Shown here one piece after another: positions 11,117 through 23,000 of a DNA stretch of 64,000 nucleotides (the first letter of the stretch is position 1; every line of letters starts with the position of its first letter). Below the pieces are notes generated by a model. The model saw nothing but the letters and a program-made list of their open reading frames with translations. It was not told the origin of the DNA and did not search any database. The position numbers and the translations under genes are program-made. Source of the DNA: Phyto melanocephala (lineage: Eukaryota > Arthropoda > Insecta > Diptera > Rhinophoridae); NCBI GenBank assembly GCA_941918925.1, contig OW799234.1, positions 75,164,543 through 75,228,542 of the forward strand, given 5' to 3'.

Positions 11117-11444
11117 TAAATAAAATAATTACGTGTTAATACATATATATATAAAAAAAAAAACCTTAAAAAAATTTATGGTAGGGGTAATAAAGCTCAC
11201 AGTGTTATCAACAAATTCAAGCATTGCCCAGTTTCATACAACTAGAAATTAATTGGCTGTCAGATTAAACTGTCGATAGAATGAAAAATTAATATAAAAA
11301 TCGTGTATTTATTTTTCAGAAATGAAAAAAAAAAATCATTTTAAAATAAACAAGTAAAAGCGCTATATTCGGCCGTGCCGAATCTTATATACCCTTCACA
11401 ACGTGTAGTCATGCAATAACAGTAAATTCACATATGTATGTTAA

Positions 11445-11702
11445 AAAAAACAAAAAAAAAATAAAAAATAAAAAAAAAATTTAAAAAAAAAAAATTTAAA
11501 AAAAAAATTTAAAAAAAAAAAATTATTATATACATATATAATATATATAAAACAAAAAAAAAATAAAAAAAAAATTAAAAAAAAAAAAAAATAAAAAAAA
11601 ATAATAATAAAAATATATATAATATATTAAATAAAAAATAAAAAAAAAATAAAAAAAAAATTAAAAAAAAAAATTTTAAAAAAATTAAAAAAAAAATTTT
11701 TT
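11445..11702. repeat. A-rich low-complexity core of B1
   Basis: Runs of A broken by T and TA dinucleotides. The same composition, in T-rich sense, occupies the equivalent place in every group B copy. Confidence 0.9.
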
Positions 11703-11958
11703 TGCCTCAGCTGGGATTCGATGCCACGTTTTCTCTAACCAGTATACACGTTTGTATGTATGTATGTTGTTGTTGTAATGTTGTTTTTATGAAAAGAAAA
11801 TCGAGGTGGTCGTGGGTTTTTGCTCATATCTCAGTTGTTTATGTACCGATGTTTCTGATTTTCAATACCGATCTACTCCCGAATATTTCTGATATTTTAA
11901 TACCTTACCCGGGTCCAACCTATGTCGGGGGGCTTCAAAAAGTTGATTTCAACATACA

Positions 11959-12031
11959 CACGGACAGACGGTCAGACGGACAGACGGTCAGACGGACAGA
12001 CGGACAGACGGACAGACGGACAGACGGTCAG
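11959..12031. repeat. GGACAGAC/GGTCAGAC 8-bp tandem repeat
   Basis: About nine 8-bp units of GGACAGAC or GGTCAGAC. Other group A and B copies have one to four units at the same position, so this copy is expanded. Confidence 0.9.
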
Positions 12032-12164
12032 GGCTTAATCGACTCCTCTATTCATAAGCTTTCAGAAAATATATACTTTATGGGGTCGGAAATGAAAATT
12101 GTAGAAATTTCACACGGAATGACAAACCTATATATACCCTTTTTCACTGTGTGAAGGGTATAAT

Positions 12165-13362
12165 AATAAATCATTAAAAGTGACAATTAAAATAAAAAGC
12201 CCACTTTTTTATACATTTCTTTCGTTCATGTGTTCAGACACATGTATATACGAATGTATGTATTTGTGTTATAAAACTTTAAGTTTGTATGAAAACACTT
12301 GCTGGTTGCCTGGTTAGTTATATGGCATATGTTAATCTATAACAAAACTTCTTCCTACATTTTTGCTCACTTAACAAAATTGTTTAAAGATATTTTAAAT
12401 AAAAGTTCAATTTGCAAAGGATTAAAATAAGCAAAATATACAGAAAATAAAAGAAAAATTCGAAAAACATATGTATATGCAAAATGGGTGAGAATATTAT
12501 TGTGGAAAAGTTTTAGGGCTTTTGCATAAATAAGTTACAAATACTTAAATTGTATTGAGTCATCATTTTTAACCCTTTCAAATTTATGAGACCAATTTAA
12601 GGCCTGTTTCCTGCATAAATATGATAGAGATTACAGCTGAAAACTAAAGAAACTAAATTGTAAGACCTTTTTTTAATATATTTTCGAGTAACAAGTACCA
12701 ATTTAACATAAGAAATCCCCTTTGTACCTTCCAAATTTCCTAAATGCCATACTTTAGCCGATGAGATTGTAGAGCCAATTTTTATCAATATAAATAAGTG
12801 GGCCCTTTTAATATGAGTTTTATTATGACAAAAAAGTTTTGCAAAAAGTTACAATTTCATTAGAAGTTTTTTGTTTAAAAATTAAATTTCTTTTTTGTTG
12901 CACAAGTTAACAAGATTTTCATGATTAGCCCTAACAGTTTTACATTAAATGTCAGTTGAGATGATTCTTTCATTTGTTGTTTTTTCCTTTAGCGTTTTAC
13001 TCCTCATTATCTGTAACAACTGTTTAATGGCATTCCATTTGTTATTGTTTAAAAAGAAATTTTTGTTAGCACACAACGCAACACACGTAATAGCATTTTA
13101 TTTTGAAAAATTGTTTCTTTCCATACAAAGCTTATAAAGCAGTCAATCTATTTCTTCTAAATATAAATAAATGAAAAAGATAAAAAGAAATTGTACTCCT
13201 TAAAACCAGAACACTGTGCACGGGGAAGGAGTGTTAAATTTGTTATAGATCTTTATGTTGGAATGTTTACTTGCTCTTAGTACTTAAAAAAAAATATTTA
13301 AATGAAATTAAATTAAATACACTCAAAAGTTACATCAAAGGTTAAAAAAAAAATAAAAAATA
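12165..13362. other. AT-rich DNA, no gene seen
   Basis: Only short open frames without motifs and several A/T tracts. Confidence 0.6.
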
Positions 13363-13990
13363 AATAAGTAAGAGTTCTATATTTAGCCATGCCGAATCTT
13401 ATATACCCCTCACAATGTTTGTATCAACATTTATCTCATATGAAAGACGTACATACATATCAAAAAACATACATATGTTTGTATATAAAAATATCCCATT
13501 GTAAAATTATAAATTGAGTTTATGTAAAAAATAAATTAAATAAATAAAATAAGTTAGAAATAATAAAATAAAAAAAAATAAAAAAGATAATAGTAGTTAT
13601 AAAAAACTTTTGTTTGGCTGAGCTGGGATTCGGTGCCACGTTCACTTTAACCAGTATACCACGTATGTATGTATGTTGTTGTTGTAAAAAAAGCGAGGTG
13701 GTCGTGGTTTTTTGCTAATATCTCAGTTATGCACCGATTTTACTGATTTTCAATACCGGTATTAAAATGTTATTTTAATACCTTCTGTGAGTCCAGGCGA
13801 TGTCAGGCAGTTTCTAAAAGTTAATTTTAACACACACAGGACAGAGGGACAAACGGATAGAGCTCGATCAACTCCTCTGTTCATAAGCTTTTAGAAAATA
13901 TATACTTTATGGCGTCAGAAATAAAAATTTTAGAAATTTCACACGGAATGACAAACCTATACCCTTTCACTTTTGAGTGAAGGGTATAAA
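13363..13990 (-). mobile_element. DINE-1-like element, group B, diverged (copy B2)
   Basis: 3' terminus AAGTAAGAGTTCTATATTTAGC with a damaged TTCGGC palindrome, subterminal TATACCCCTCACA, A-rich core, GCTGAGCTGGGATTCGGTGC, and the 5' end ACTTTATGGCGTCAG, TTTCACACGGAATGACAAAC, GTGAAGGGTATA. It is older than B1 judging by substitutions. Confidence 0.8.
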
Positions 13991-14156
13991 AATATAACAA
14001 AGTTGCACATAAAAAAGGAACCTCAAAAACATTTAAACGGTTAGTTAAGTCGACTTTAAAAAAAAAAAATTTTTTTAAACAGGAGTATTATTGTTCGGCT
14101 AAGTTGAGTTTTTAATACCAATTTTGATTATTAATTTAATACGAAAAATATGTTAA

Positions 14157-14571
14157 GGGTCCGCCAAATTGCTTTTTTTATCGCATTTTTATTTAGAAAA
14201 ATGGCCAAATTATGCCTCTGGACCAAAATCTGGTATATCGGCTTTCCAATGTATGCGTGCAGGTTTTCTATGCCCCAAATGTGACAATTTTGCTTGTTTA
14301 CATACCCGCCAAGATCAAAATGAGCTTTATCTGAAAAGATATTTTTTTTTAGCAAAATCGGCCAAAGTAATGTCGCAATATTTCCCAGCGTTGTTCAATA
14401 TATATATATATGTTCCTTTAACTCCCACTGGAGCATAGGGCGTTGTTCAAGCGTATACCATATTCGTTCAGCGAAAGGAAAAAACTAGTTATCTCTTAAA
14501 TCAGACATGAGCTAAGTGTTACCATTCACAAAATAAGCACTAGTTGAAAAAAGACGTTAGATGGCGGACCC
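14157..14571 (-). pseudogene. Mariner-type element with deleted transposase
   Basis: Terminal inverted repeats GGGTCCGCCA (14157) and TGGCGGACCC (ends 14571). The minus strand encodes a decayed transposase core: SDKAHFDLGGYVNKQNCHIW, with the first catalytic Asp in SD.AHF, then IENLHAYIGKPIYQ. The HTH region and the second and third Asp are missing. The plus-strand open frame over the same bases is a shadow. It belongs to the same family as 45378-45925. Confidence 0.75.
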
Positions 14572-14756
14572 TTTATTATTACTTTAATAACTGGAATTAC
14601 GTTACCAAAACATAAATCTTAATACCAATATATAAATGCATTGTATTAATTTATTTGTAATTGTTAGATCTGCTATTAAAGTTTTATCGTTTAGTTTCGC
14701 ATTAGCCATATTATAAGAAAATATATTTCCTTATATTTTCCTTTTTCATATTTATT

Positions 14757-14785
14757 TATTTATTTATTTATTTATTAAATTCAAA
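14757..14785. repeat. (TTTA)n / (TAAA)n LINE tail
   Basis: About seven perfect TTTA units. On the minus strand this is the 3' tail of the LINE above. Confidence 0.85.
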
Positions 14786-15612
14786 GTAATATAAAAAGCC
14801 TTTCCTTAGGCCAATAACAATATATTACAAAAGCAATGTACTGAATACTTAAATAAAATAAAGAATTAAATATTAACAAAATTACATTAAAAAATTTTTC
14901 ACTTCTCTTAAAAATTATTTATAAAAAAATAATTCTTACATTCTGTTTTGGCTCCCCAGCCGACAAAGAACGCACTATATAACAGGAAAAAAAAAAAAAA
15001 GAATTCCCAAGAAGTAGCTACAAGAACAGGGTATTGCTAAGGTTAACAATATATCTAATTAATAATTGATATTAAATTTAAAGACTGCCACTCTGTAGAG
15101 ATAGAATTACATAATGAAGTAATGCTTAAAACAAAAAGGAAAGAAAAAATAGCATCAATTATTAGATAAATACAACAAAAGCTTCAAGCGAAAGGAATTA
15201 TTAGAATGAGAAAAAATACGAAGATCATACGGCAGAAAATTCCAACATCTAGCAACTCTGACAATAAAGGATCGTTCAAAACAACTGCACCTAATTCTAG
15301 GAATAATAATTTGGGGATTCCTAGTAGAGTGCGAAAAAGAAAACTTAGAACAAATTTGAACAGGTAGACCATACTTAAAAACCCTATAAAATTGAAGTAA
15401 GATACGATATGTAACAAAATGCTTAAAAGTACATCCAAGAAAACATTTCACAAAGTCAGAAATATGCACCCGACGTTTCACACCATAAACATATCGAACA
15501 ATTATGTTCACAATACGATTCAACTTAGCCAAAACATAAGACAAGGTGCCAGAGGTAACCTCAAGGCCATACAAAATATGCGGCATTAAGAGTGCATAAG
15601 CCAATCTATATT
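14757..15612 (-). pseudogene. 5'-truncated LINE, reverse transcriptase C-terminus and 3' tail
   Basis: The minus-strand frame 15604-15155 encodes 149 residues of the post-palm and thumb region of a non-LTR retrotransposon (AYALLMPHILYGLEV, LNRIVNIIVRYVYG, ARCWNFLPYDLR, NSFRLKLLLYL), uninterrupted to its stop. It is followed by a 3' UTR and a terminal (AATAAATA)n-type run at 14757-14785, the usual tail of Jockey/I-like LINEs. It meets a second LINE fragment in opposite orientation at about 15613. Confidence 0.8.
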
Positions 15613-16788
15613 TAACATGAAAAGGTATGCTGATGATATTCAGTTGTTGTTTAGAGGTAGAAAAGAGTTCCCTGAAGTTTTTTAGAACATGATCGATTGA
15701 TTATACATCTGAGTTGCAATCCTGCTGCATTTCTAAAAATGGTATTTGTGTTAATCTTAGAAAGTCAATGGCAATTATCTTTGGTAAAAGTATTAAAAAT
15801 AATTTGTATATTACTTTGGATGGTAGTTCGATAGAATTTGTTGACAAAATTAAATGCCTTGGTGTTAATCTTAACTCAGGTTTGAATTTTGAGAGTCATG
15901 TCAATTTTGTTGTATCTAGAATTAACTCTACTTTACGTGAGTTATAAAGTTTAAATTTATTTATTGCAAGTTGTTTATGCTGTTATAAGGCGGATATTTT
16001 TGTACGGCTTAGATATGATATAAAGAGACTAAGGTTAGTATTTAATAGGGTGGTAAGGTTCCTGTAATCTGTCAGATTTGGTCAGCTTATATCATTGTTT
16101 GTTTTTAAGTTTTTAGAATTCTCTTTTATGGAATTTATAAATTTTAGGAATATTTAACATTGATTTCTTTAGGAAAAAACTTTTTCGCGAGCTGTCTGAA
16201 AATAGTACTTAATTGTGAATCTTAATTAACTTATTTTATTTTTTGCTTCAACAAAAATATTCTTTTTGCATTCATTTAAATTGCTTTGTTATGTTGAATA
16301 AACACTCTATATCGGTGCCTTACTTCCTCAACCTCGTATCTTAAAAAATACGGTTTTGACTTTTTCATATCAAACGATTGTTTTATGCTTTAAATAAAAA
16401 AGATTAGTATATTATTACTACTAATATACATAAATACAATCAATTCCTTAATAATTGCATTTAAATTTTAACCAAACACCGAAGTACAAAGGGATGAACC
16501 GTTTTTTTTCTCTCTCCTGAAAAATTTAATTTTTTAAGATACAAGGTTGAGGAAGTAAGGCATCGATATTCATCTACATATTTCAATCTTGATCTTAAGT
16601 TTGGTTAATATTTTCTGTGCATTTTTCTTGTCATTTATTATATTTCTAATTCCTTTGTTCTTATATTTAAAATTATTTTATTATATTTTTATAGTTTAAG
16701 TAAAAGCATTGTAAATTTTTTAATAGAAGCTTGTAACCGATTATGACCTACAGGTTAGGTTATCAAACTTTAAATAAATAAAATGGAG
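15613..16788 (+). pseudogene. 5'-truncated LINE with reverse transcriptase YADD box
   Basis: Starts within the palm domain: MKRYADDIQLLFRG carries the catalytic YADD at about 15627-15638. A frame then runs to 15947 (GSSIEFVDKIKCLGVNLNSG, SHVNFVVSRINSTL). Further on, frameshifted pieces FLYGLDM and LFNRVVRF (15995-16075) align with the same region of the neighbouring minus-strand copy. The 3' end is ACTTTAAATAAATAAAATGG near 16770-16788. A MITE interrupts it at 16309-16569. Multiple stops show it is dead. Confidence 0.7.
16309..16569. mobile_element. 261-bp MITE with 41-bp inverted ends
   Basis: Left arm 16309-16349 (ATATCGGTGCCTTACTTCCT...) and right arm 16529-16569 are inverse copies with two mismatches. 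No coding. It lies inside the 3' part of a LINE, so it is younger than that insertion. Confidence 0.75.
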
Positions 16789-16849
16789 TCAAGACTATGC
16801 CAAGTTTTTTACAAATTGGAAGCTAGAGGTTGTTAGAAATATTTATTTT

Positions 16850-17288
16850 ATATAAGCATTACAATTCATTCTTTGATGATAACAAAATCTCAAAAATAAA
16901 AAATAAATTTTACAAAAAATTCATATACTAAGTTCGCTGTGTGTGTGTAAAATTTAATTATAATCGCATAAGCAGAAGTGATTGCAAAATAATAATTATT
17001 ATGTACGGGCACAGTTTTTCAATTATATGCGGCAATTATTAATTCAATTCACAATCCTAGTTGAATTGTACAATTGGTACTATTTTTATAAAGTGTTGTA
17101 TGCTTGATAATTTTTATTGAAAAAATTTCTATAAAAATAAATTTTAATTTTAAATACTTTTACAGTGTTTTACTGTATTTGTGCAGAGAAATTTTTTGCA
17201 TTTAAAAAAAATAATTTTTGTAGTATTTTTTCTGTTCTCAAAATAATATATATGTCAAATATTTTTAATCGAGATCTGTTGCTTATTT
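16850..17288. other. AT-rich DNA, no gene seen
   Basis: No motif-bearing frames or terminal repeats recognised. Confidence 0.5.
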
Positions 17289-18030
17289 TGATACCCTTCA
17301 CCTGTAGTGCACAATGTATATATGTATGTATAGCTTTGTCATTCCGTTTGTAATTTCTACAATTTTCATTTCTGACCCCATAAAGTATATATTTTCTGAA
17401 AGCTTATGAATAGGGGAGTGGATTAAGCTCTGTCAGTCTGTCCGTCTGACCGTCTGTCCATGTGTATGTTGAAATCAACTTTTTGAAGCCCCCCGACATC
17501 GCTTGGACCCGGGTGAGGTATTAAAATATCAGAAATATTCGGGAGTAGATCCGTATTGAAAACCAGGAACATCGGTACATAAGCAACTGAGATATGAGCA
17601 AAAACCCACGACTACCTCGATTTTTTTTTCACAAAAACAACATTACAACAACAACATACATACATAAAAACTGGTTAGAGAAAACGTGGCATCGAATCCC
17701 AGCTGAGCCAAAAAAATTTTTTTTTTAATTTTAAAAAATTTTTTTTTTTTATTTTTTGTTTAATATATTATTTATATTTTTATTATTATTTTTTTTAATT
17801 TTTTTTTTAAATTTTTTTAAAATTTTTTTTTTATTTTTTTTTGTTTTTTTAACATACATACGTGAATTTATAATTTTACAATGGGATGTTTTTATATATG
17901 TATGTTTTTTATATGTGTGTACGTATTTCATATGGGATGAATGATGATACAAACTACTGTTATTGCATGACTACACGTTGTGAAGGGTATATAAGATTCG
18001 GCACTGCCGAATATAGCGCTCTTAGTTGTT
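17289..18030 (+). mobile_element. DINE-1-like element, group B, full length (copy B3)
   Basis: 5' end ATACCCTTCACCTGTAGTGC, GTCATTCCGTTTGTAATTTC, GACCCCATAAAGTATATATT, GTCTGTCCGTCTGACCGTCT, then CATCGAATCCCAGCTGAGCC, a T-rich core (17709-17855), GTTGTGAAGGGTATATAAG, the decayed palindrome TTCGGCACTGCCGAA and the end GCGCTCTTAGTTG. Its 5' hairpin resembles group C while the rest is group B. Confidence 0.85.
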
Positions 18031-18054
18031 TTTTTGTTAGTTTCTTTTTTTTTG

Positions 18055-18482
18055 GAAATATACATATGTAAACTTAATTTATAACTTTGCAATGGGATGT
18101 TTTTATATATTTATGTATAGTTTTATATCTGTGGCTTGGATCTAAAAAGGCCAATGTCAGAATATTTACTTTTGAGAAAATTGGAATTGAACTTTAACTT
18201 TTATAGGTGCTTTCATAATGACATTGGCCAGCATTTTATTTATGAAGCTATTCTGGGTTAATTATGACTTTAGCTGTTCTATATAATGCAATAGAGCAAG
18301 GGAACAAATCTAATGCAATGATTAACTCAAAAGAGCAAAAAATGACATTGGCCCTTTTATTTCTAAGCCACAGGTACATATCTGTATTTCATATGAGATA
18401 AATGGTGATGCAAGCAATTGTTATTGAATTACTGCACGTTGTGAAGGGTATATAAGATTCGGCACGGCCAAATATAGCAAAT
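18055..18482 (+). mobile_element. Partial group B element, 5'-truncated, carrying a MITE
   Basis: Repeats the 3' half of the group B element immediately after B3: ACATATGTAAACTTAATTTA, TTTGCAATGGGATGTTTTTA, then an inserted MITE, then TTTCATATGAGATAAATGG, GTTGTGAAGGGTATATAAG, and TTCGGCACGGCC. Tandem placement suggests end-to-end transposition or local duplication. Confidence 0.75.
18128..18374. mobile_element. CTGTGGCTTGG MITE, copy 1 (247 bp)
   Basis: Ends TCTGTGGCTTGGATCTAAAA and, inverted, CCTGTGGCTTAGAAATAAAA followed by GGGCCAATGTCA, giving about 32-bp inverted repeats. TA flanks at 18126-18127 and 18375-18376. Inserted in a group B element. Confidence 0.8.
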
Positions 18483-18839
18483 ATAATGAGAATGACCACA
18501 AGGATCTAAATATCGGCTAATAAATACGAACTATCGTGTGTTACCTTTAAAACATTACTTGTGTAAAAAACATATGTTGAGACATCTGACAAAGTTTCAA
18601 TTAGAGCGCGCTCTATTTTGTTCTGCTGGAAAGCAGTCAGCGACGATGGTTGCCTGTAAAAAAACAATTTTGACAGATATGTAGATTTGCATATGCCTCA
18701 CAAATTTTAAAGTCAGATGTAAAAAATATGCCGGTTATTATACCTTTAGTGGGACAGCCTTTCTGATAAATTTGCTTATTATTAACTAAGATTTGAAAAC
18801 TAAGTCTTGCTACTTAATTAGTAGTAGGCTGGGTTAGGT

Positions 18840-19100
18840 CCGGCAGCCGCCCGAAGGCATAGTTCACTTGGCTCCTCCGAGGGTCCTCCGAGGGTCTCGT
18901 TGTAATACCGTAGACACCATTGCCCGTTCGTCTATGTCCTTTGGCCGTCGTTCCTCAGCCATCCTGTCCTGTTTACGAAGGTGTGGACATTTCGCAGATC
19001 AACTGCGGAAAGAAAAGTTTTACTTACAAGTATTCGCTGACCTAGAATCTGACGTCTCAGGTCCCCGAACGCAGGACAGTTGCAGAAAAGATGTAGTAAT
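18840..19100 (-). pseudogene. LINE C-terminal fragment (I/LOA-like)
   Basis: The minus strand from about 19100 reads HLFCNCPAFGDLRRQILGQR, then VDLRNVHTFVNRTGWL. This is the familiar C-terminal end of many I, Jockey and LOA-type LINE proteins (HLLC.CPAF.., ..F...SGW). The plus-strand 82-codon frame is its shadow. GC content is clearly higher than the surroundings, which helps delimit it. Confidence 0.65.
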
Positions 19101-19116
19101 TTGCGAAATAAAATAA

Positions 19117-21240
19117 TTATTTTTAAGTTTCGATAACTTGTCGTAAACTTGACTTTGAGAGATTTAGTTAAAAAAATCTTTGATATTGAATTTTTGCATA
19201 GTTCACTGTTTTCTACTAGTTAAGTATTTTTATTTGATACCCATATTGATGTGCTTCAGGAAACCAAAAATTTCCGCCAGTTTGCTCCGCCGTTGTCCAG
19301 GACGCCATTTTGGATTTTAAGCCCTTTCATTTAATACCAATAATGAGAGCATCGAAGCTAAATCAAATCTATTTTCGACATGTAATAAAAACCATTTATA
19401 ATTGGTTCATTTTGAACAACAGCATGAAAAACACTTTGAATTAATTAAGTTTAAAATAATATGTGTGAAGTAACTGATTTAGATATAAAACTTCTTAATA
19501 TAACTAGAGAGATAAAAACTATATTTTTGTTAAGGTTTCTACATGATTTGTTTGCAGGTTTGAAAAAATAATTTTATACAATTTATAAAATAACAAATTC
19601 ATCCAGATTCAGGTGAAATTGAAAAAAAATGCTTTAAATTAAGTTATCAAATTTATTATTTAAATTTTTTTCTTTCATAAAATTACCGAAATTATCGTAA
19701 TAGCAAATTTGAAGGCTGTGGTCAAAGGTCTTAATAACTTCTGTAGCTTATTAATCTTATTTTTTTTAGTTATTTTTTTATTTTTGTATAGAACTAAATG
19801 AGTTTTTATATACATTTACAGGCATTCTCCGTTCTCCGAGATTTCTCTTCAATGGAGTTTTTGATATAAAATACGTACTGCTAAAATAAATGTAGTTGTA
19901 TACACACCCCAGCTGCAGGTAAGCTATAGCCTTTTAAAAACATAATTTAACAAACTGACAGTTACACAAAACTCTATATAAAACCATTGTTCTGAGGTAA
20001 TTAGAAAAATGCCTGTTTAAAAATTTGGGTTCATACATAATGGCCTAGTCATTTTTATTTTGTATTGTAATGCTGGTTTCTTTTATTTTTATATGATTAA
20101 TAATTCACATGTTTTTATTTTAACAGCTTTAATAATGTTATTAAACAAAAAGATAAGGGAAAATACTGATTACTTTTAGACATGTAATTATGATTTTTTC
20201 CCCTTTTTACCGTAAATTTAATAGCTCTTTATATGTGTAGTACATGTCTGGATATGAAAAAACTTTTCTAGAGGCAGATTAAGATAAAGAGAATAATGCT
20301 AGATGGGTGTGCTTTTGTAAATGAGTTTTCTTCACTCCCTTAAATAAGTTTATTGCAGTTTTGGCTGGAATTGTTTGTATGAAGCTTGTGTTTTAAGACT
20401 TATTGTATCTTAAATGTATTTCGATTAATCACCTTTTGTTTAATAAAAGCTTGTAAAATTAGTTTTACATTATACTCTGCGGATGTAACAAAACAAAACA
20501 ATAGTTAGTTATGGCAGAGCTTAATGGTATTTTTGTAACTTCATCAACAATTTTACAAAAATCGTCCATTTCTTATGCATGTTTTCGGACTTTTTACTTT
20601 TACAATCATTTCGGACTAAGTGATATTCAAGAAAACCCAGCAAACAAGTTTGAAGTATTGCAAAGCGATTTACATTTTCAAGACTTCTGGATCAATAGTG
20701 AAAAGCATTCATTCTAAACTACTTTATAAGTGCGATAAATGCCATAAATAAGTGCTGCAAACTGAATGCAACATCATGCAATATATATTATACAATTCAT
20801 GTAAATCGAATCAACTCATAAAATATTGATTGCTGTTAATTAACTTAACACATGATCTCCAATGACACGCTAATGTTAAGTTATTAGTGTTTTAACCTAA
20901 ATTAAATCACCTAAATAAGCTTCATAATCCTTATCAGTTAAACCCTTAACACTCACTTCTGTGTCACCTCTTATTTTGCTGGGTATGTATTTTTGTTTTA
21001 CTGCTTGTCGTACTGTGCAAAAGTAGGCGTATACGTGTTGTGGATACTTTCGTTAAGATCCACATTAGTCATACGTCATGTGGGTTGCTGCTTAACTTTG
21101 TTTTGCTTATTTATTTATTCATTACATTTTTTGTTTTAATTGGAATTCAGAAAATGAAGCAGTTACAAGAATTCGTGGTACTAAGTTAAATGTGTTTTTC
21201 TTTTAATTAACATAAATATTGGTGTATAACATAAAATTAC
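19117..21240. other. Mostly unannotated AT-rich DNA
   Basis: A group C-type module (CCTTTCATTTAATACCAATA) lies at about 19200-19360. The remainder shows no motif-bearing frame; a 68-codon frame at 20511-20717 matches nothing I know. Confidence 0.5.
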
Positions 21241-21242
21241 TT

Positions 21243-22175
21243 ATACCCGCCACCAAAAAAATGGTGGCGGTATATTCATTTTGTCATTCCGTTTGTAACA
21301 CATCGAAATATCCATTTTAGACCCCATAAAGTATATATATTCTGAATCAGGATTTGATTTGATGACGATCTAACTATGTCCGTCCGTCTGTCCAGCTGTC
21401 CGGCTGTCTGTTGAGAGCACGATAGAGGTCGGACCAAAAAAGCTAGGGAGCTCAAATTTTGCCAGAATCTTTCTTATAGACAAGGTCTGTTTGGTATTAA
21501 AAATGGGCTAAGTCAGGATATTTGGAAGGGAATTATAGCTCGTAAAGCAGGAGTAGGTCGAAAAAACCGTGTCCTTCTAACATCTAATAAAATGGAATTG
21601 TGTCCAAACGCATTAACGTAGAAATTTCGAATGTGTATATCCTGAGTCTAAAAAAATATTCTCCCCCGAAAATTGCCAAAATCTATGAATTAGAAAAGGA
21701 GTTATAAATCAAAACGTATGAAAATTTGTACCGCGCAGTTTTTTTTTTGGTATATTCAAAATTTTGAACGTAATACAACTGACAAAATTAGATGTATGAT
21801 TCTAAAATTTTGCAACTATTGCTTTTTGGTCAAAGGGTTTGTTCTAATGGAAAATTAATGTCACACGCCTTCTTTTATTCCCACCTCCCATATAACACTT
21901 TATCTCAAATTCATATAATTTTTTGACTTACTCTTGCATTTCGAGCTATAACTCTTTTCATAATATTTTTGTGTATAAGAAATATAATGGCAAAATTTGA
22001 GCCCACTAGCTTTTCAGGTCCGACCTCTATCGAACGGATATAGCTAGAATGTCATAAAATGAAACCCCGATTCAGAATGTATATACTTTATGGGGTCTAA
22101 AATGGATATTTTAATGTGTTACAAACGGAATGACAAAATCAATACACCAACACTATTTTTTGTGTTGGCGGGTAT
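21243..22175. mobile_element. Chimeric group A element with two inverted 5' ends
   Basis: The left end reads in the plus sense: TACCCGCCACCAAAAAAATG hairpin, GTCATTCCGTTTGTAACACA, ACCCCATAAAGTATATATA, GTCCGTCCGTCTGTCC. From about 21927 the same 5' module returns in the minus sense: GGATATAGCTAGAATGTC, ACTTTATGGGGTCTAAAATG, TTACAAACGGAATGACAAAA, GTGTTGGCGGGTATAATAA. The normal CTTACTTG 3' end is absent. Confidence 0.75.
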
Positions 22176-23000
22176 AATAAATAATCGTATAGTTAGCCAA
22201 AATGATATAAGTATAATAACCTAAACTTCAAGATTCTACTCTACAAAACATAATATAAAAAGATCCAATAAAGATCCAATAATAAATTTAAAAAAAAATC
22301 TCTGTCTTAACAAAAAATTCCGCAGTAGATTTACCAGTAAGAACTTTCTCACAAATAGTAAAGTCATAGCTTCTTAAGAAACTAAAAAAAATGGCTTTTG
22401 AGTGGGTTGTTAGGTTTAACTATTTGTCGACAAAGTTAAAAACAATAAAATATTTGTCATTTACATAACGAACATAGGTAATATTAAAATATGCTACTAA
22501 ATTTACAAGTCGAAAAAATTGTGGTTGGATTTTTTATAACGATTATCGCTGAAACAAGTTAGTGACTCGGACTACAATTTAATTAAACAAATTAATTTAA
22601 ATATACATATTTGGTATATTTGCGGTAAATTGAGGTCTCACTATTTAATTGTTTGAAACCGAAACGAAAATCTCATTTTACTTGCCTGCATCTAGAAATG
22701 AAATTAAATCGAATTCAATATATTTTGTCGTTTCGCTTCTCCAACAGTTATAAGGACAAGAATACCATGCAAATGTACCTTGATATATATTTAATATCAA
22801 GGCATATTTATACAGTCTTGTTTCGCTAGCTGTGTATATTTTTTTATTTACTCTAATTAAATTTCAAACTGTTAAACTCAATATATATAAAATCATTTTC
22901 TCTCTTCTCTCATTTATTTTATTTTTCAAACTTCATACCTAAAAGATATAAATTAAAAAAAAAACATCTCTCTAAGTTGCGATTACTTGATAAATAGACA
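22176..23000. other. AT-rich DNA, no gene seen
   Basis: No recognisable frames or termini. Confidence 0.6.

Larger units (their letters stand above)
11350..12164 (-). mobile_element. DINE-1-like element, group B, full length (copy B1)
   Basis: Complete group B element on the minus strand. The 3' terminus is ACAAGTAAAAGCGC...TTCGGCCGTGCCGAA with a subterminal TATACCCTTCACA. The 5' terminus is the TATACCCTTTTTCACTGTG / GTGAAGGGTATA hairpin at 12130-12164, next to TTTCACACGGAATGACAAAC and ACTTTATGGGGTCGG. The core is A-rich low-complexity sequence (11445-11700) followed by the conserved CTCAGCTGGGATTCGATGCC segment. A 150-codon open frame at 11702-12154 is a by-product of the repeat, not a gene. 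Confidence 0.85.

Noticed and set aside
11959..12031. Short regular repeats that might suggest a CRISPR array
   Set aside because: Units are 8 bp without spacers and belong to the repeated GTCCGTCT block of DINE-1-like elements; the genome is eukaryotic.
11702..12154. 150-codon open frame
   Set aside because: It lies wholly within a group B repeat, runs through the tandem GACAGACG stretch and recurs in pieces in other copies; no protein motif.
14169..14438. 89-codon plus-strand frame
   Set aside because: Shadow of the minus-strand transposase with GGYVNKQNCHIW.
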